Positions 34,035 to 42,415 of a stretch of DNA of 62,835 nt are shown here, in pieces. The notes under the pieces were generated by a model, which worked only from the letters and a program-made list of their open reading frames with translations, was not told the DNA's origin and ran no database searches. A program made the position numbers and the translations under genes. The DNA is from UMGS1601 sp900553335. GTDB taxonomy: Bacteria > Bacillota > Clostridia > Oscillospirales > Ruminococcaceae. The number at the start of each line of letters is the position of its first letter. Position 1 is the stretch's first letter. The stretch is taken from NCBI GenBank assembly GCA_937920725.1, contig CALEUW010000038.1:1-62835 (forward strand), read 5' to 3'.

Positions 34035-34097
34035 GGGTTTTTTACAAATTTTTGAGAATAAATTTATATTCTACAATATCTTGTATCTAAAAAATTT

Positions 34098-34106
34098 TTA
34101 TACACA
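34098..34106 (+). promoter_or_regulatory. Classical DnaA box
   Basis: TTATACACA matches TTATNCACA exactly. It is the only exact match that I found between rpmH and dnaA. Confidence 0.55.
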
Positions 34107-34332
34107 AATTAAGCCTGCCGACAAAGTAAGATTAACTCTCAAAATAACAATTACAACATATCATATCATCTTATAACTCTTTTGAAGCTCTGCAGCTTTT
34201 CAATAAGAAGCTAACGCCTTATAGGCGGAGGACATAGCCATTGTTATATACTATTATTAAATATATACAATATGACGAAAAAACACAGTATTTTAAGCCA
34301 TATTTTTTACGTTGATATGATACATTATTTTG

Positions 34333-34361
34333 TTGAAAAAAAAGCGAATTTATGTTATAAT
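34333..34361 (+). promoter_or_regulatory. Distal dnaA promoter
   Basis: TTGAAA (34333-34338), 17 bases, TATAAT (34356-34361). It would give a dnaA leader of about 480 bases that includes the hairpin at 34394-34424. Confidence 0.6.
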
Positions 34362-34688
34362 TAAATTTAAGAATGACTAAGGTTTTTTTGCTTTGAAAAT
34401 TCTTTGACAAGGAGTCATTTTCAGTCATTTAGTAAACGGCCGACAAGCGTCATCTCAATAAGTTTAATCAGATTATTTTTTCTATTCTGACCAACTTATA
34501 TCAAACTTGTTACTTTTGAAATGCTTAGTATCGGCTGTGGTTATTTTATTTAATTACGGCGGATATATCACCAAAAGTTATTTGTTTTTTTATTTAAAAT
34601 TTTAAGGGTGAATTTTTGAAATTATCTGTCGTTTATATTAATTTTTTATTAATTTTCTTTTTTAAAATTCAGTTTTTCAATAAAAAAA

Positions 34689-34739
34689 TTAAGTGGAACC
34701 TGCCGCCTATAGAATCAGGGACATCTTAATTTAGTTATA
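34689..34739 (+). repeat. Leader block shared by dnaA and gyrB (copy 1)
   Basis: CTATAG (34707-34712), then 13 bases including CATC, then TTAATTTAGTTATA (34726-34739). The same words with the same 13-base spacing occur before gyrB (39632-39681). Confidence 0.6.
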
Positions 34740-34848
34740 CTTATTTACCTGTGTATATAAAACTGATTTAATTTTAATAGAAAATAAGATAATTAATTTA
34801 AAAATTTGTAATTTGTTTTTTTAAAATTTAAAGGAGGATAAAAAAATA

Positions 34849-36231
34849 ATGGAATCGTTTTCAGAGGTTTTAGAAAACGTAAAAAAATACTGTCAGTCAG
34901 ATGAAAATGTAAGTGAAATTGGATTTAATAAATGGATAAAACCGCTCAGCGCTTTTAATTTTGAAAATAAAACTGCATATCTTACAGCGCCGAATGATTT
35001 TTCAAGACAGACTATACTGGATTTTTATTATGACGTAATTAAAAAGGGTTTTTGTGAAACTCTCGGTTTTGATGTTGATGTAAAAATAATGCTTGATCCG
35101 AGTCAATTAAAAGAAAAAAGCTATGATGAGGTTGAGGCAATTAAATTTAATCAAGTAATTGAAAATGAGAAAAAGCTCGAAAGGGTTATGGAAAACGGAA
35201 AATACGCACTTACATTTGACAATTTTATCAAAGGAAAATCAAACGAGCTGGCTTATGCTTTTTGTTATGCAGTTGCAGGAAAAAACGATGCCGATTCTAT
35301 AAATAATGCCGATATTTTCAATCCTTTATTTATCTATGGTGATTCCGGACTTGGAAAAACCCACCTTTTAAAAGCCATTGAGCATAAAGTCAGAACAAAT
35401 CATCCTGAGCTTAACATAATCTATGTTACCGGCGAAGCTTTTACAAACGAAATAGTAAAAGCAATCCTTGATAAAAACACTGCTCCTTTCCAGGAAAAAT
35501 ACAGAAGCTGCGACTTTTTGCTTATGGACGACGTTCAGTTTATTGCAGGAAAAGAAAGCACTCAGGAGGAATTTTTCCACACCTTTAATGAGCTTTATAA
35601 TAATGGCAAGCAGATAGTTTTGACAAGTGATATTTCTCCGTCTAAAATGCAAAAGCTTGATGACAGAATTAAAAGCCGCTTTGTAAAAGGAGTTCAAGCG
35701 GATATCCAACCGCCTGATTTTGAAACAAGACTTGCTATAATAAAGAGAAAAGCCGAACTGCTGGACATTAATATGTCAGACTCAGTGGCAAAGCTTATAG
35801 CTGAAAAAATCAAAAATAATATAAGAAACCTTGAGGGAGTTGTAAACAAAATAAAAGCTTTGACAATGTTTACAAACGAGCCTGTTTCTTATTCAATGGC
35901 TCAAAGAATCATAAGAGAAAATACAGTTATATCAACACCTGCCGACATAACTGTAGATAAAATTATGAATGACGTTGCCGTTGCTTTTAACGTAACACCT
36001 GAAGAGATCCGCTCTCCTAACAGATGCGCTCCGATTTCTCTTGCAAGAAAAGTTTTTATTTATGTTATCCGTGAGATCAAGGGCTTAAGCTATGCTCAGA
36101 TTGGCGGCGAGCTTAACAGAAATCACGCTACCATTACTCTTAATTATCAGGATGTAAAGAAAATGCTTGAAAAAAATTCTGATTTTAAGGAAACTGTAAC
36201 CGACATAATAAAAAACCTAAAAGAGGGATAG
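34849..36231 (+). CDS. dnaA: Chromosomal replication initiator DnaA, with a divergent DNA-recognition helix
   Basis: DnaA binds origin boxes, opens the duplex and loads the helicase. The 460-residue protein has domain I (1-80, FNKWIKPL), a short linker, the AAA+ domain with Walker A YGDSGLGKTHL (Lys170), Walker B LLMDDVQF (Asp227, Asp228) and sensor regions, and domain IV. In domain IV the near-universal GGRDHTTV reads N-RNHATI: Asn425 replaces the Asp equivalent to E. coli Asp433, Ala427 replaces Thr435, and one Gly of the loop is missing. Arg residues aligned with E. coli Arg399 and Arg407 are kept. AAAGGAGG is upstream of ATG. The eleven TTTAAACA motifs downstream may be the matching sites. 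Confidence 0.96.
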   Translation: MESFSEVLENVKKYCQSDENVSEIGFNKWIKPLSAFNFENKTAYLTAPNDFSRQTILDFYYDVIKKGFCETLGFDVDVKIMLDPSQLKEKSYDEVEAIKFNQVIENEKKLERVMENGKYALTFDNFIKGKSNELAYAFCYAVAGKNDADSINNADIFNPLFIYGDSGLGKTHLLKAIEHKVRTNHPELNIIYVTGEAFTNEIVKAILDKNTAPFQEKYRSCDFLLMDDVQFIAGKESTQEEFFHTFNELYNNGKQIVLTSDISPSKMQKLDDRIKSRFVKGVQADIQPPDFETRLAIIKRKAELLDINMSDSVAKLIAEKIKNNIRNLEGVVNKIKALTMFTNEPVSYSMAQRIIRENTVISTPADITVDKIMNDVAVAFNVTPEEIRSPNRCAPISLARKVFIYVIREIKGLSYAQIGGELNRNHATITLNYQDVKKMLEKNSDFKETVTDIIKNLKEG

Positions 36232-36558
36232 TTTTAAACACTTTAAACAAATCTTTAAACAGTTTGCTTTTTTGTAAAATCATTTATTTTACAATGTTTT
36301 GGGTAATCTTTAAACAAATTAAACTGTATAAAAATTTGTCCTATTAAAATATTTTGTTTAAAAACCGACAAATTATTTTACAAAGAAACTTGTTTAAACA
36401 TAACTTTCAATTTTAAACAATACATGTCTGTTTAAATCATATGGAAAATGTTTAAAATGAAAAATCTGTAAAAACCGTGTTTAAAAAAGAAAAATACTTT
36501 GTTTATCCGCAAATCCTTTGTACAAAAAGAAAAAAATAAGTTTTCAATAGTTTAAACA
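36232..36558. other. Cluster of eleven TTTAAACA motifs between dnaA and dnaN
   Basis: TTTAAACA occurs forward at 36233, 36242, 36254, 36309, 36393 (within the palindrome TGTTTAAACA, 36391-36400), 36412 and 36551, and reverse (TGTTTAAA) at 36355, 36429, 36449 and 36478; the palindrome at 36391 can be read in both directions. One near-classical DnaA box, TTATCCGCA, is at 36503-36511. The whole 390-base gap has no gene. It is the likely main origin or an initiator-binding cluster that also controls dnaN. Confidence 0.75.
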
Positions 36559-36621
36559 GGCTCTATTATTACTACTAATATATCTTTTATATTATTTATT
36601 TTTTAAGAGAGGAAAATTTTA

Positions 36622-37731
36622 ATGACAATTATTTGTAATGCAAAAGAGCTTTATGAAGCAATTATAAATGTTTCAAAAGCAGTATTTGAAAAATCAACCC
36701 TTCTTGTTTTAGAGGGAATAAAAATTAATGTTAAAGAAACTTCTGTCGAGCTTACAGGATATGATCTGGAAATAGGTATTCAAACTGAAATAGGAGCAAG
36801 GTCGACAGGAACAGGACAGTTTGTTGTAAATGCTCGTCTTATGGCTGAAATGATAAAGAAAATGAACAGCGAAGACGTAACATTAGAGGTTGTTGATAAT
36901 CAACAGATAAAAGTTTACGGTGGAGATACAGAGTATACAGTTATGTATATGAACGCTGTGGAATTTCCTACTTTACCTAGCAAGACTGATGATGCAGAAA
37001 TTTTTTCAATTTCCCAGCCGATTTTAAAAAGCATGATAAGTCAAACTGTTTTTGCTGTTGCACAAACGGACGCTAAGCCTGTTTTAAAAGGAGAGCTTTT
37101 TGAAATAGAAAATAATATTCTTAAAGTAGTTGCAATCGACGGATATCGACTTGCTATCAGAAATGAAGCCGTTAAATATGATGGAGAAACTAAATTTGTT
37201 GTTCCTGCTAAGGCTTTAAATGAAATATCAAAGCTTTTAAAAGATGATGATGAACTCACCTGTGAAATATCGGTTAGTAAAAAGCATGTTATTTTTGAAT
37301 TTTCAGGATATACGGTTTATTCCCGTCTTATTGAGGGAGAGTTTCATAATTATAAAGGTTCAATACCTGAAACCGGAAATACAGAAGTAGTAATTGACAG
37401 AAAGCAGCTTATAAATACTCTTGAAAGAGCTTCAATTTTAATAAATGAAAGAATTAAAAGTCCGGTGAGATGTATTTTTAATAATGGTGAGCTTTCTATA
37501 AGCTGTACAACATCTATAGGAAAGATAAATGACAGAATTTTTGCTGATATAACAGGTTCAATGATAGAAATAGGCTTTAACTGTAAATTTTTGCTCGATC
37601 CTCTTAAGACTATTAATGACGATAAAGTTAAGCTTTTGATGAACGGCGGAAATCTTCCGATGAAGATAGTTCCGTTGGGTGACGAAAGATTTACATTCTT
37701 AGTTTTGCCTGTAAGACTTAAAACTGAATAA
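36622..37731 (+). CDS. dnaN: DNA polymerase III beta subunit (sliding clamp)
   Basis: DnaN is the ring that holds the replicase on DNA. The 369-residue protein has three repeated clamp domains of about 120 residues; recognisable parts are TGYDLEIGIQTEI, QTVFAVAQTDAKPVLKG, VAIDGYRLAIRNE and the C-terminal LVLPVRLKTE. GAGAGGA precedes the ATG. It follows the motif-rich gap and probably shares transcription with dnaA or uses its own promoter there. Confidence 0.96.
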   Translation: MTIICNAKELYEAIINVSKAVFEKSTLLVLEGIKINVKETSVELTGYDLEIGIQTEIGARSTGTGQFVVNARLMAEMIKKMNSEDVTLEVVDNQQIKVYGGDTEYTVMYMNAVEFPTLPSKTDDAEIFSISQPILKSMISQTVFAVAQTDAKPVLKGELFEIENNILKVVAIDGYRLAIRNEAVKYDGETKFVVPAKALNEISKLLKDDDELTCEISVSKKHVIFEFSGYTVYSRLIEGEFHNYKGSIPETGNTEVVIDRKQLINTLERASILINERIKSPVRCIFNNGELSISCTTSIGKINDRIFADITGSMIEIGFNCKFLLDPLKTINDDKVKLLMNGGNLPMKIVPLGDERFTFLVLPVRLKTE

Positions 37732-37775
37732 CAACGATTAATATTTACTTTTTTAAGAAGGCGGATTTATTTAAA

Positions 37776-37806
37776 ATTTCAGTGTGAAAAGTAATATAAC
37801 TGAAAT
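37776..37806. repeat. Inverted repeat in the dnaN-yaaA gap
   Basis: ATTTCAGT (37776-37783) and ACTGAAAT (37799-37806) form an 8-bp stem with a 15-base loop. There is no T run, so it is more likely an operator or RNA-stability hairpin than a terminator. Confidence 0.35.
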
Positions 37807-37883
37807 ATTAAATGACTGAAGCTTTTGTAAACTGTTAGATTATAGAGAATTTTCTCTTGATTGAAAAAAGAAAGTGTTATAAA

Positions 37884-38102
37884 ATGGATAAGGAACAAAT
37901 AAAGATAACTACCGAATTTATTAAGCTTGACTCATTTTTAAAATTTGCAAATCTAGTGGAATCAGGAGGAAATGCAAAAGGAGTTATCGCCGAGGGAAGA
38001 ATTAAGGTAAACGGTGAAGTTTGTCTTATGAGGGGAAAAAAGCTTTATAGAGGAGATAAAGTCCAAATTGAAGAAATGAAGCTTGAGCTTGAGATAGTAT
38101 GA
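37884..38102 (+). CDS. yaaA: S4-domain RNA-binding protein YaaA
   Basis: YaaA is a small S4 protein regularly found between dnaN and recF; it probably binds rRNA or ribosomal particles. The 72-residue form starting at ATG 37884 has IKLDSFLKFANLVESGGNAKGVIAEGRIKVNGEV (split: S4 core about residues 10-45) and ends LELEIV. A longer frame from TTG 37857 has no ribosome-binding site. Its TGA overlaps the recF ATG by four bases. Confidence 0.9.
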   Translation: MDKEQIKITTEFIKLDSFLKFANLVESGGNAKGVIAEGRIKVNGEVCLMRGKKLYRGDKVQIEEMKLELEIV

Positions 38103-39217
38103 TTATTAATAAGATCAAGATTAACGGTTTTAAAAATTTAAAGGATATTGATATAACTCTTGATGAAAAAATTAATATATTCTGCGGTGAAAACGCTCAG
38201 GGAAAAACAAATCTTATAGAAGCTGTATGGCTTTGTACAGGTCTTAAAAGTTTTCGATTCACAAAAGACAAGGATTTTATAAATTTAAACGGTGATACGT
38301 CTTTTATAGAAATTGATTTTACTGATTCATTCAGAACTCAAAAAATTAATTTTAATATGGCAAAACCGAATATTAAGGATAAGGCTGTATTTTTAAACGG
38401 AGTTCGTCTTTCATCTCCTTCAAAGCTTTTTGGAAATTTAAACTGTATTGTGTTTACGCCTGAGGATTTAGAACTTTCTAAGGGAAGTCCTGAAAACAGG
38501 CGGAAATTTCTTGATTTATCAATAAGTCAGATTAAAAAGTCTTATGTCGGTGTAATAAACAAATATGATGATATAATCAATCAGCGAAACAGACTTTTAA
38601 AAAATATATCTGTGGGTATTTCCAAAAAGCAGGAGCTTTTGGTTTGGGACGAGCAATTAGCCAAACTTGGTTCATATATAAGTGTTTTAAGATATGCATA
38701 TACAAAAAAGCTGAACATTACAGCAGGAAATCTTTATAAAGACATTTCTTCAGGTAAAGAAGTTTTAAATATAAAACTTTGTTCAACAGTTTTTGATAAT
38801 TTGGAAAACAGAGAAGATTATTCGGGAGAAATGGCTGAGGAATATTTAAGTAAGCTGAATCGAAATGTTGATGAAGATATACGGCTTGGATATACTCAAA
38901 TGGGTATTCACCGAGATGATCTTATAACTGAAATAAACGGTCTTCCTTCAAGGGAATATGGTTCTCAGGGACAGAATCGGTCTGTTGCACTTATATTAAA
39001 GCTTTCACAGGCTTACATTCTAGGAGAAGAGCTTCATGACAGTCCGGTAATACTTCTTGACGATGTTTTATCGGAGCTTGATAAGAGCAGACAGAATTTC
39101 ATTTTTTCAAAAATTAAAAATATGCAGGTGTTTATAACTTGCTGTGAGGCAGGACAGATAGATAAAGCTTATAAGCATAATGTTTTTTACATAAGCAGCG
39201 GAAAAATATTAAAATAA
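38099..39217 (+). CDS. recF: DNA replication and repair protein RecF
   Basis: RecF is an SMC-like ATPase that helps load RecA on gapped DNA. The 372-residue protein has Walker A GENAQGKTNL (about 32-41), the ABC-type signature region QGQNRSVALILKLSQAY and Walker B PVILLDDVLSELD. It begins four bases inside yaaA, so the two are coupled. Confidence 0.96.
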   Translation: MIINKIKINGFKNLKDIDITLDEKINIFCGENAQGKTNLIEAVWLCTGLKSFRFTKDKDFINLNGDTSFIEIDFTDSFRTQKINFNMAKPNIKDKAVFLNGVRLSSPSKLFGNLNCIVFTPEDLELSKGSPENRRKFLDLSISQIKKSYVGVINKYDDIINQRNRLLKNISVGISKKQELLVWDEQLAKLGSYISVLRYAYTKKLNITAGNLYKDISSGKEVLNIKLCSTVFDNLENREDYSGEMAEEYLSKLNRNVDEDIRLGYTQMGIHRDDLITEINGLPSREYGSQGQNRSVALILKLSQAYILGEELHDSPVILLDDVLSELDKSRQNFIFSKIKNMQVFITCCEAGQIDKAYKHNVFYISSGKILK

Positions 39218-39314
39218 ATAAAAAATAATTTTAATATTTTTATTAAGGTTTGATAAATGTCCTATAATAAAGCAAATATTTGAAAGATTAAAGAAACACA
39301 GAGGATTTAAGTTT

Positions 39315-39572
39315 ATGTTTTTACATATTGGAAATGAAAAGATAATATGTACAAGTGATATTATCGGAATTTTCGATATTGAAAAAACAAGCGTTTCAAA
39401 GCACACAAAGGATTTTTTGAACAAGGCTGGCAATCAGAAAAGAGTAAACTATGTTTCTTATGATATGCCGAAAAGCTTTGTTGTTTGTCTTGATGAGAAT
39501 TTAAACGAAACGGTTTATATTTCACCGATTTCAGCAGCGACGCTCATTAAAAGAATAAAATCAATTAAATAA
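39315..39572 (+). CDS. remB: Extracellular matrix regulator RemB (DUF370 family)
   Basis: The 85-residue protein starts MFLHIGNEKIICTSDIIGIFDIEKTSVSK, as in RemB/YaaB. RemA and RemB control matrix genes in Bacillus. Its position between recF and gyrB is the conserved one. Two short segments, YVSYDMPKSFVVCLDENL and SPISAATLIKRI, also match the family. The strong start is ATG at 39315 after AGAGGA. Confidence 0.88.
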   Translation: MFLHIGNEKIICTSDIIGIFDIEKTSVSKHTKDFLNKAGNQKRVNYVSYDMPKSFVVCLDENLNETVYISPISAATLIKRIKSIK

Positions 39573-39631
39573 GGGGTACAGCCCTGTTATTTAACGTTTT
39601 CAGCGGGGATTGTATTCTCTATTGAAAACAT

Positions 39632-39681
39632 TAATTGAAACCCATCATCTATAGGGGCGGGGCATCCTTAATTTAGTTATA
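39632..39681 (+). repeat. Leader block shared by dnaA and gyrB (copy 2)
   Basis: CTATAG (39649-39654) and TTAATTTAGTTATA (39668-39681) with 13 bases between, as in the dnaA leader. It lies about 40 bases before the gyrB start. Confidence 0.6.
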
Positions 39682-39722
39682 TAGAATAGCTTTACTTAAG
39701 TTATGAAAGGAAGGGCAGACTT

Positions 39723-41690
39723 TTGGACGAAAACAAGGAAATAGATCTCGAAAACATTTCTAAGATCGACGAATCTAACAACTATGATGAAAACCAGATT
39801 CAGGTTTTAGAAGGACTTGAAGCTGTAAGAAAAAGACCGGGAATGTATATCGGTTCAACAGGCGAAAAAGGCCTTCATCATCTCGTTTATGAAATAGTAG
39901 ACAATGCTATTGACGAAGCTCTTGCAGGATACTGTACGGAGATAAAGGTAAACATTTTGCCGGGAGATATTATTGAAGTATCGGATAACGGACGTGGTAT
40001 TCCAACGGGAATTCATCCTAAGGAGAAGATTTCTGCGGCAACGGTAGTGTTTACTGTGCTTCATGCCGGAGGAAAATTCGGCGGCGGCGGATATAAGGTT
40101 GCAGGAGGACTTCACGGAGTCGGAGCCAGCGTAGTAAACGCTCTTTCTGAGTGGCTCGAGCTTACCGTTTATGACGGAGAAAACGTTCATTTTCAGCGTT
40201 TTGACAGAGGAAGCTACAGTGAGGAAATAAAGGTTATCGGAAAAACTGACAGAACAGGTTCTACGATAAAGTTTAAAGCTGATCCGCTTATTTTTGAAAC
40301 GACAACAGTTTATAAATATGATATTTTACTTAGAAGATTAAGAGAGCAGGCATTTTTAAATGCAGGAGTAAAAATAGTTTTCTCCGATCTTCGTGATGAA
40401 AACGAGGTTTTATCTGAAACTCTTCATTATGAAGGCGGTATAAGACAATTTGTTGAACATATTCACAAAGTAAGAGGACAAAGCTCGTTGTTTGACGATG
40501 TTATCTATTTTAACGGCTCAGACGGCGACAGCTTTGCTGAAATCGCTTTTCAGTACAATACCGACGACAAAGAAACAATTATGTCGTTTGCAAACAACAT
40601 TCACACCATCGACGGCGGTTCTCATGAGGACGGATTTAAGAACGCTCTTAAAAAAGTTTTAAACAGCTACGGCAAAAAGTTTGGACTTTTAAAAGATGGT
40701 TCGGTTTTCAGCGGTGAGGACGTAAGAGAAGGCTTAACGGCGATTATTTCCGTAAAGCTTACAAATTGTGAGTTTGAGGGACAGACAAAAGGAAGGCTTG
40801 GAAATCCTGAGGTAAGACCTTTGGTTGATAAGATAGTAACCGAAAAGTTTATGAACTATCTTGAAGAAAATCCAAGCGTTGCAAGACTGATTTTTGATAA
40901 GGCTATGCTTGCTCAAAAGGCGAGAGAAGCTGCTAAAAGAGCTAGAGATTTAACAAAGAGAAAATCTGCTCTTGAATCGGCTCAGCTCCCGGGAAAGCTT
41001 GCGGATTGCAGCGAATCGGGAATTGATCGAACAGAAATATATATTGTCGAGGGAGATTCTGCGGGAGGCTCGGCCAAAGAGGGACGTGACAGGCGCTATC
41101 AGGCAATTTTACCTCTTTGGGGAAAGATGCTTAATGTTGAAAAGGCAAGAATTGATAAAGTTTACGGAAATGAAAAGCTTATGCCTGTTGTAACTGCTCT
41201 CGGAACAAGCATCGGCGAGGATTTCGATATAACAAGATTAAGATACGGAAAAATTATAATTATGGCAGATGCCGACGTTGACGGATCTCATATCAGAACT
41301 CTTTTGCTGACATTCTTTTTCCGATATATGCCCGAGCTTATAAGAGAGGGACATATTTATATAGCACAGCCCCCGCTCTTTAAGGTTTACCGCGGAAAGC
41401 AGGTAAGATATGCGTTTTCCGACGAAGAGAGGGATAGCTATATCAAAGAGCTTTCGGGAGAAAACAACCTTAAGGTTGATGTTCAACGATACAAAGGTTT
41501 AGGAGAAATGGATCCTGAACAGCTTTGGGAAACAACTATGGATCCGGAAAGAAGAACGATGGTTAAAATTACTCTTGACGATGCAGCAAAAGCTGACGAA
41601 ACATTCACTATATTAATGGGGGATAACGTTGCGCCGAGAAGAGAGTTTATCGAAAGAAATGCTCAGTATGCAAAGGACCTCGATATTTAG
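39723..41690 (+). CDS. gyrB: DNA gyrase subunit B
   Basis: GyrB supplies the ATPase of DNA gyrase. The 655-residue protein has the GHKL ATPase domain with EIVDNAIDEA, VSDNGRGIP and GGLHGVGASVVNAL, the transducer domain, and the TOPRIM domain with VEGDSAGGSA, PLWGKMLNVEKA and MADADVDGSHIRTLL. The start codon is TTG at 39723, with AAAGGAAGGG upstream. The length is near the usual 640. Confidence 0.97.
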   Translation: MDENKEIDLENISKIDESNNYDENQIQVLEGLEAVRKRPGMYIGSTGEKGLHHLVYEIVDNAIDEALAGYCTEIKVNILPGDIIEVSDNGRGIPTGIHPKEKISAATVVFTVLHAGGKFGGGGYKVAGGLHGVGASVVNALSEWLELTVYDGENVHFQRFDRGSYSEEIKVIGKTDRTGSTIKFKADPLIFETTTVYKYDILLRRLREQAFLNAGVKIVFSDLRDENEVLSETLHYEGGIRQFVEHIHKVRGQSSLFDDVIYFNGSDGDSFAEIAFQYNTDDKETIMSFANNIHTIDGGSHEDGFKNALKKVLNSYGKKFGLLKDGSVFSGEDVREGLTAIISVKLTNCEFEGQTKGRLGNPEVRPLVDKIVTEKFMNYLEENPSVARLIFDKAMLAQKAREAAKRARDLTKRKSALESAQLPGKLADCSESGIDRTEIYIVEGDSAGGSAKEGRDRRYQAILPLWGKMLNVEKARIDKVYGNEKLMPVVTALGTSIGEDFDITRLRYGKIIIMADADVDGSHIRTLLLTFFFRYMPELIREGHIYIAQPPLFKVYRGKQVRYAFSDEERDSYIKELSGENNLKVDVQRYKGLGEMDPEQLWETTMDPERRTMVKITLDDAAKADETFTILMGDNVAPRREFIERNAQYAKDLDI

Positions 41691-41732
41691 TTGTCAGCAA
41701 CAAACAATTTAAGATTAAAAAGGTTTTATTTT

Positions 41733-42386
41733 ATGAAAGATAACATTAAAAAAATTTCTAAGGAAATGATGAACATTGAAAACGAGGCTAAGGAAATGCT
41801 TGACCGTGAGGAACATGCTTTGGCTATCGTTGAGTATGACGTTAAAAATACTGAAGAAGGAGAAGCATTTACGGCTTTTCAGAAAAGATATGTTTATAAG
41901 CAAAACATTATAAAAACTATAGTCTTTGCGCTTATAGCTGTGATATTCTCGGTTCGGCTCGTTTACAGACCTGATAATGCAATATATTGGCTCGGACTTG
42001 TTATATGTCTGGCGGCAATATTTATATTTTGGTATAACCCCGTTAAAATTAAAAGAACTTTAATGGCCTCGCTCAAGCCTCTTGAGAACGATAGGTATAT
42101 CTTCAAGCTTTATGATTATAAATTTACTATCGAAACGGTTTTGCCGGAAGATGAGAGATATGATGAAGAAGGAAACGAACTAAAAATCCCGCCGAGAGTT
42201 ATTCAGTTTGACGACATCGGACTTAAGATTTTAGAAAAGAGGAATATGTTTCTGCTGTTTTTAAAGAAAGAATCTATATACGTTTTACCAAAAAGATGTA
42301 TGGAGGATTATCAGATCAGCATTATCAGAAATACCTTTAAAAACAAGCTTGGCGATGATTTTGAAACAGAAAAGAAAAATAAGTAA
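41733..42386 (+). CDS. YcxB-like membrane protein between gyrB and gyrA
   Basis: This protein of about 217 residues has two transmembrane segments (about 57-75 and 82-99), an N-terminal charged cytoplasmic region and a C-terminal beta-rich domain with VIQFDDIGLKILEKRNMFLLFL and IYVLPKRC, as in YcxB-family proteins. Its role is unknown. ATG at 41733 has AAAAAGG upstream; the frame can extend to a TTG at 41691. It is 42 bases after gyrB and 29 bases before gyrA, so it is probably in the same transcript. A membrane gene at this point of the gyrB-gyrA pair is not usual. Confidence 0.75.
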   Translation: MKDNIKKISKEMMNIENEAKEMLDREEHALAIVEYDVKNTEEGEAFTAFQKRYVYKQNIIKTIVFALIAVIFSVRLVYRPDNAIYWLGLVICLAAIFIFWYNPVKIKRTLMASLKPLENDRYIFKLYDYKFTIETVLPEDERYDEEGNELKIPPRVIQFDDIGLKILEKRNMFLLFLKKESIYVLPKRCMEDYQISIIRNTFKNKLGDDFETEKKNK

Positions 42387-42415
42387 TTAACAATTAAAGA
42401 AAAGAGAGTGATTTT

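Larger units (their letters stand above)
34035..34848. other. rpmH-dnaA intergenic region, left part of the replication origin
   Basis: This 814-base gap holds no convincing gene. It is very AT-rich at 34580-34690 and 34740-34840, which suits an unwinding region. Only one good classical DnaA box is seen (34098-34106). Hairpins occur at 34204-34225 (CGCCT/AGGCG) and 34394-34424 (TGAAAAT/ATTTTCA around GAC/GTC). The block shared with the gyrB leader is at 34689-34739. Unlike the dnaA-dnaN gap, I find no TTTAAACA here. Confidence 0.6.

Noticed and set aside
34219..34428. Minus-strand frame in the rpmH-dnaA gap
   Set aside because: Low-complexity translation from AT-rich origin DNA, no ribosome-binding site and no family match.
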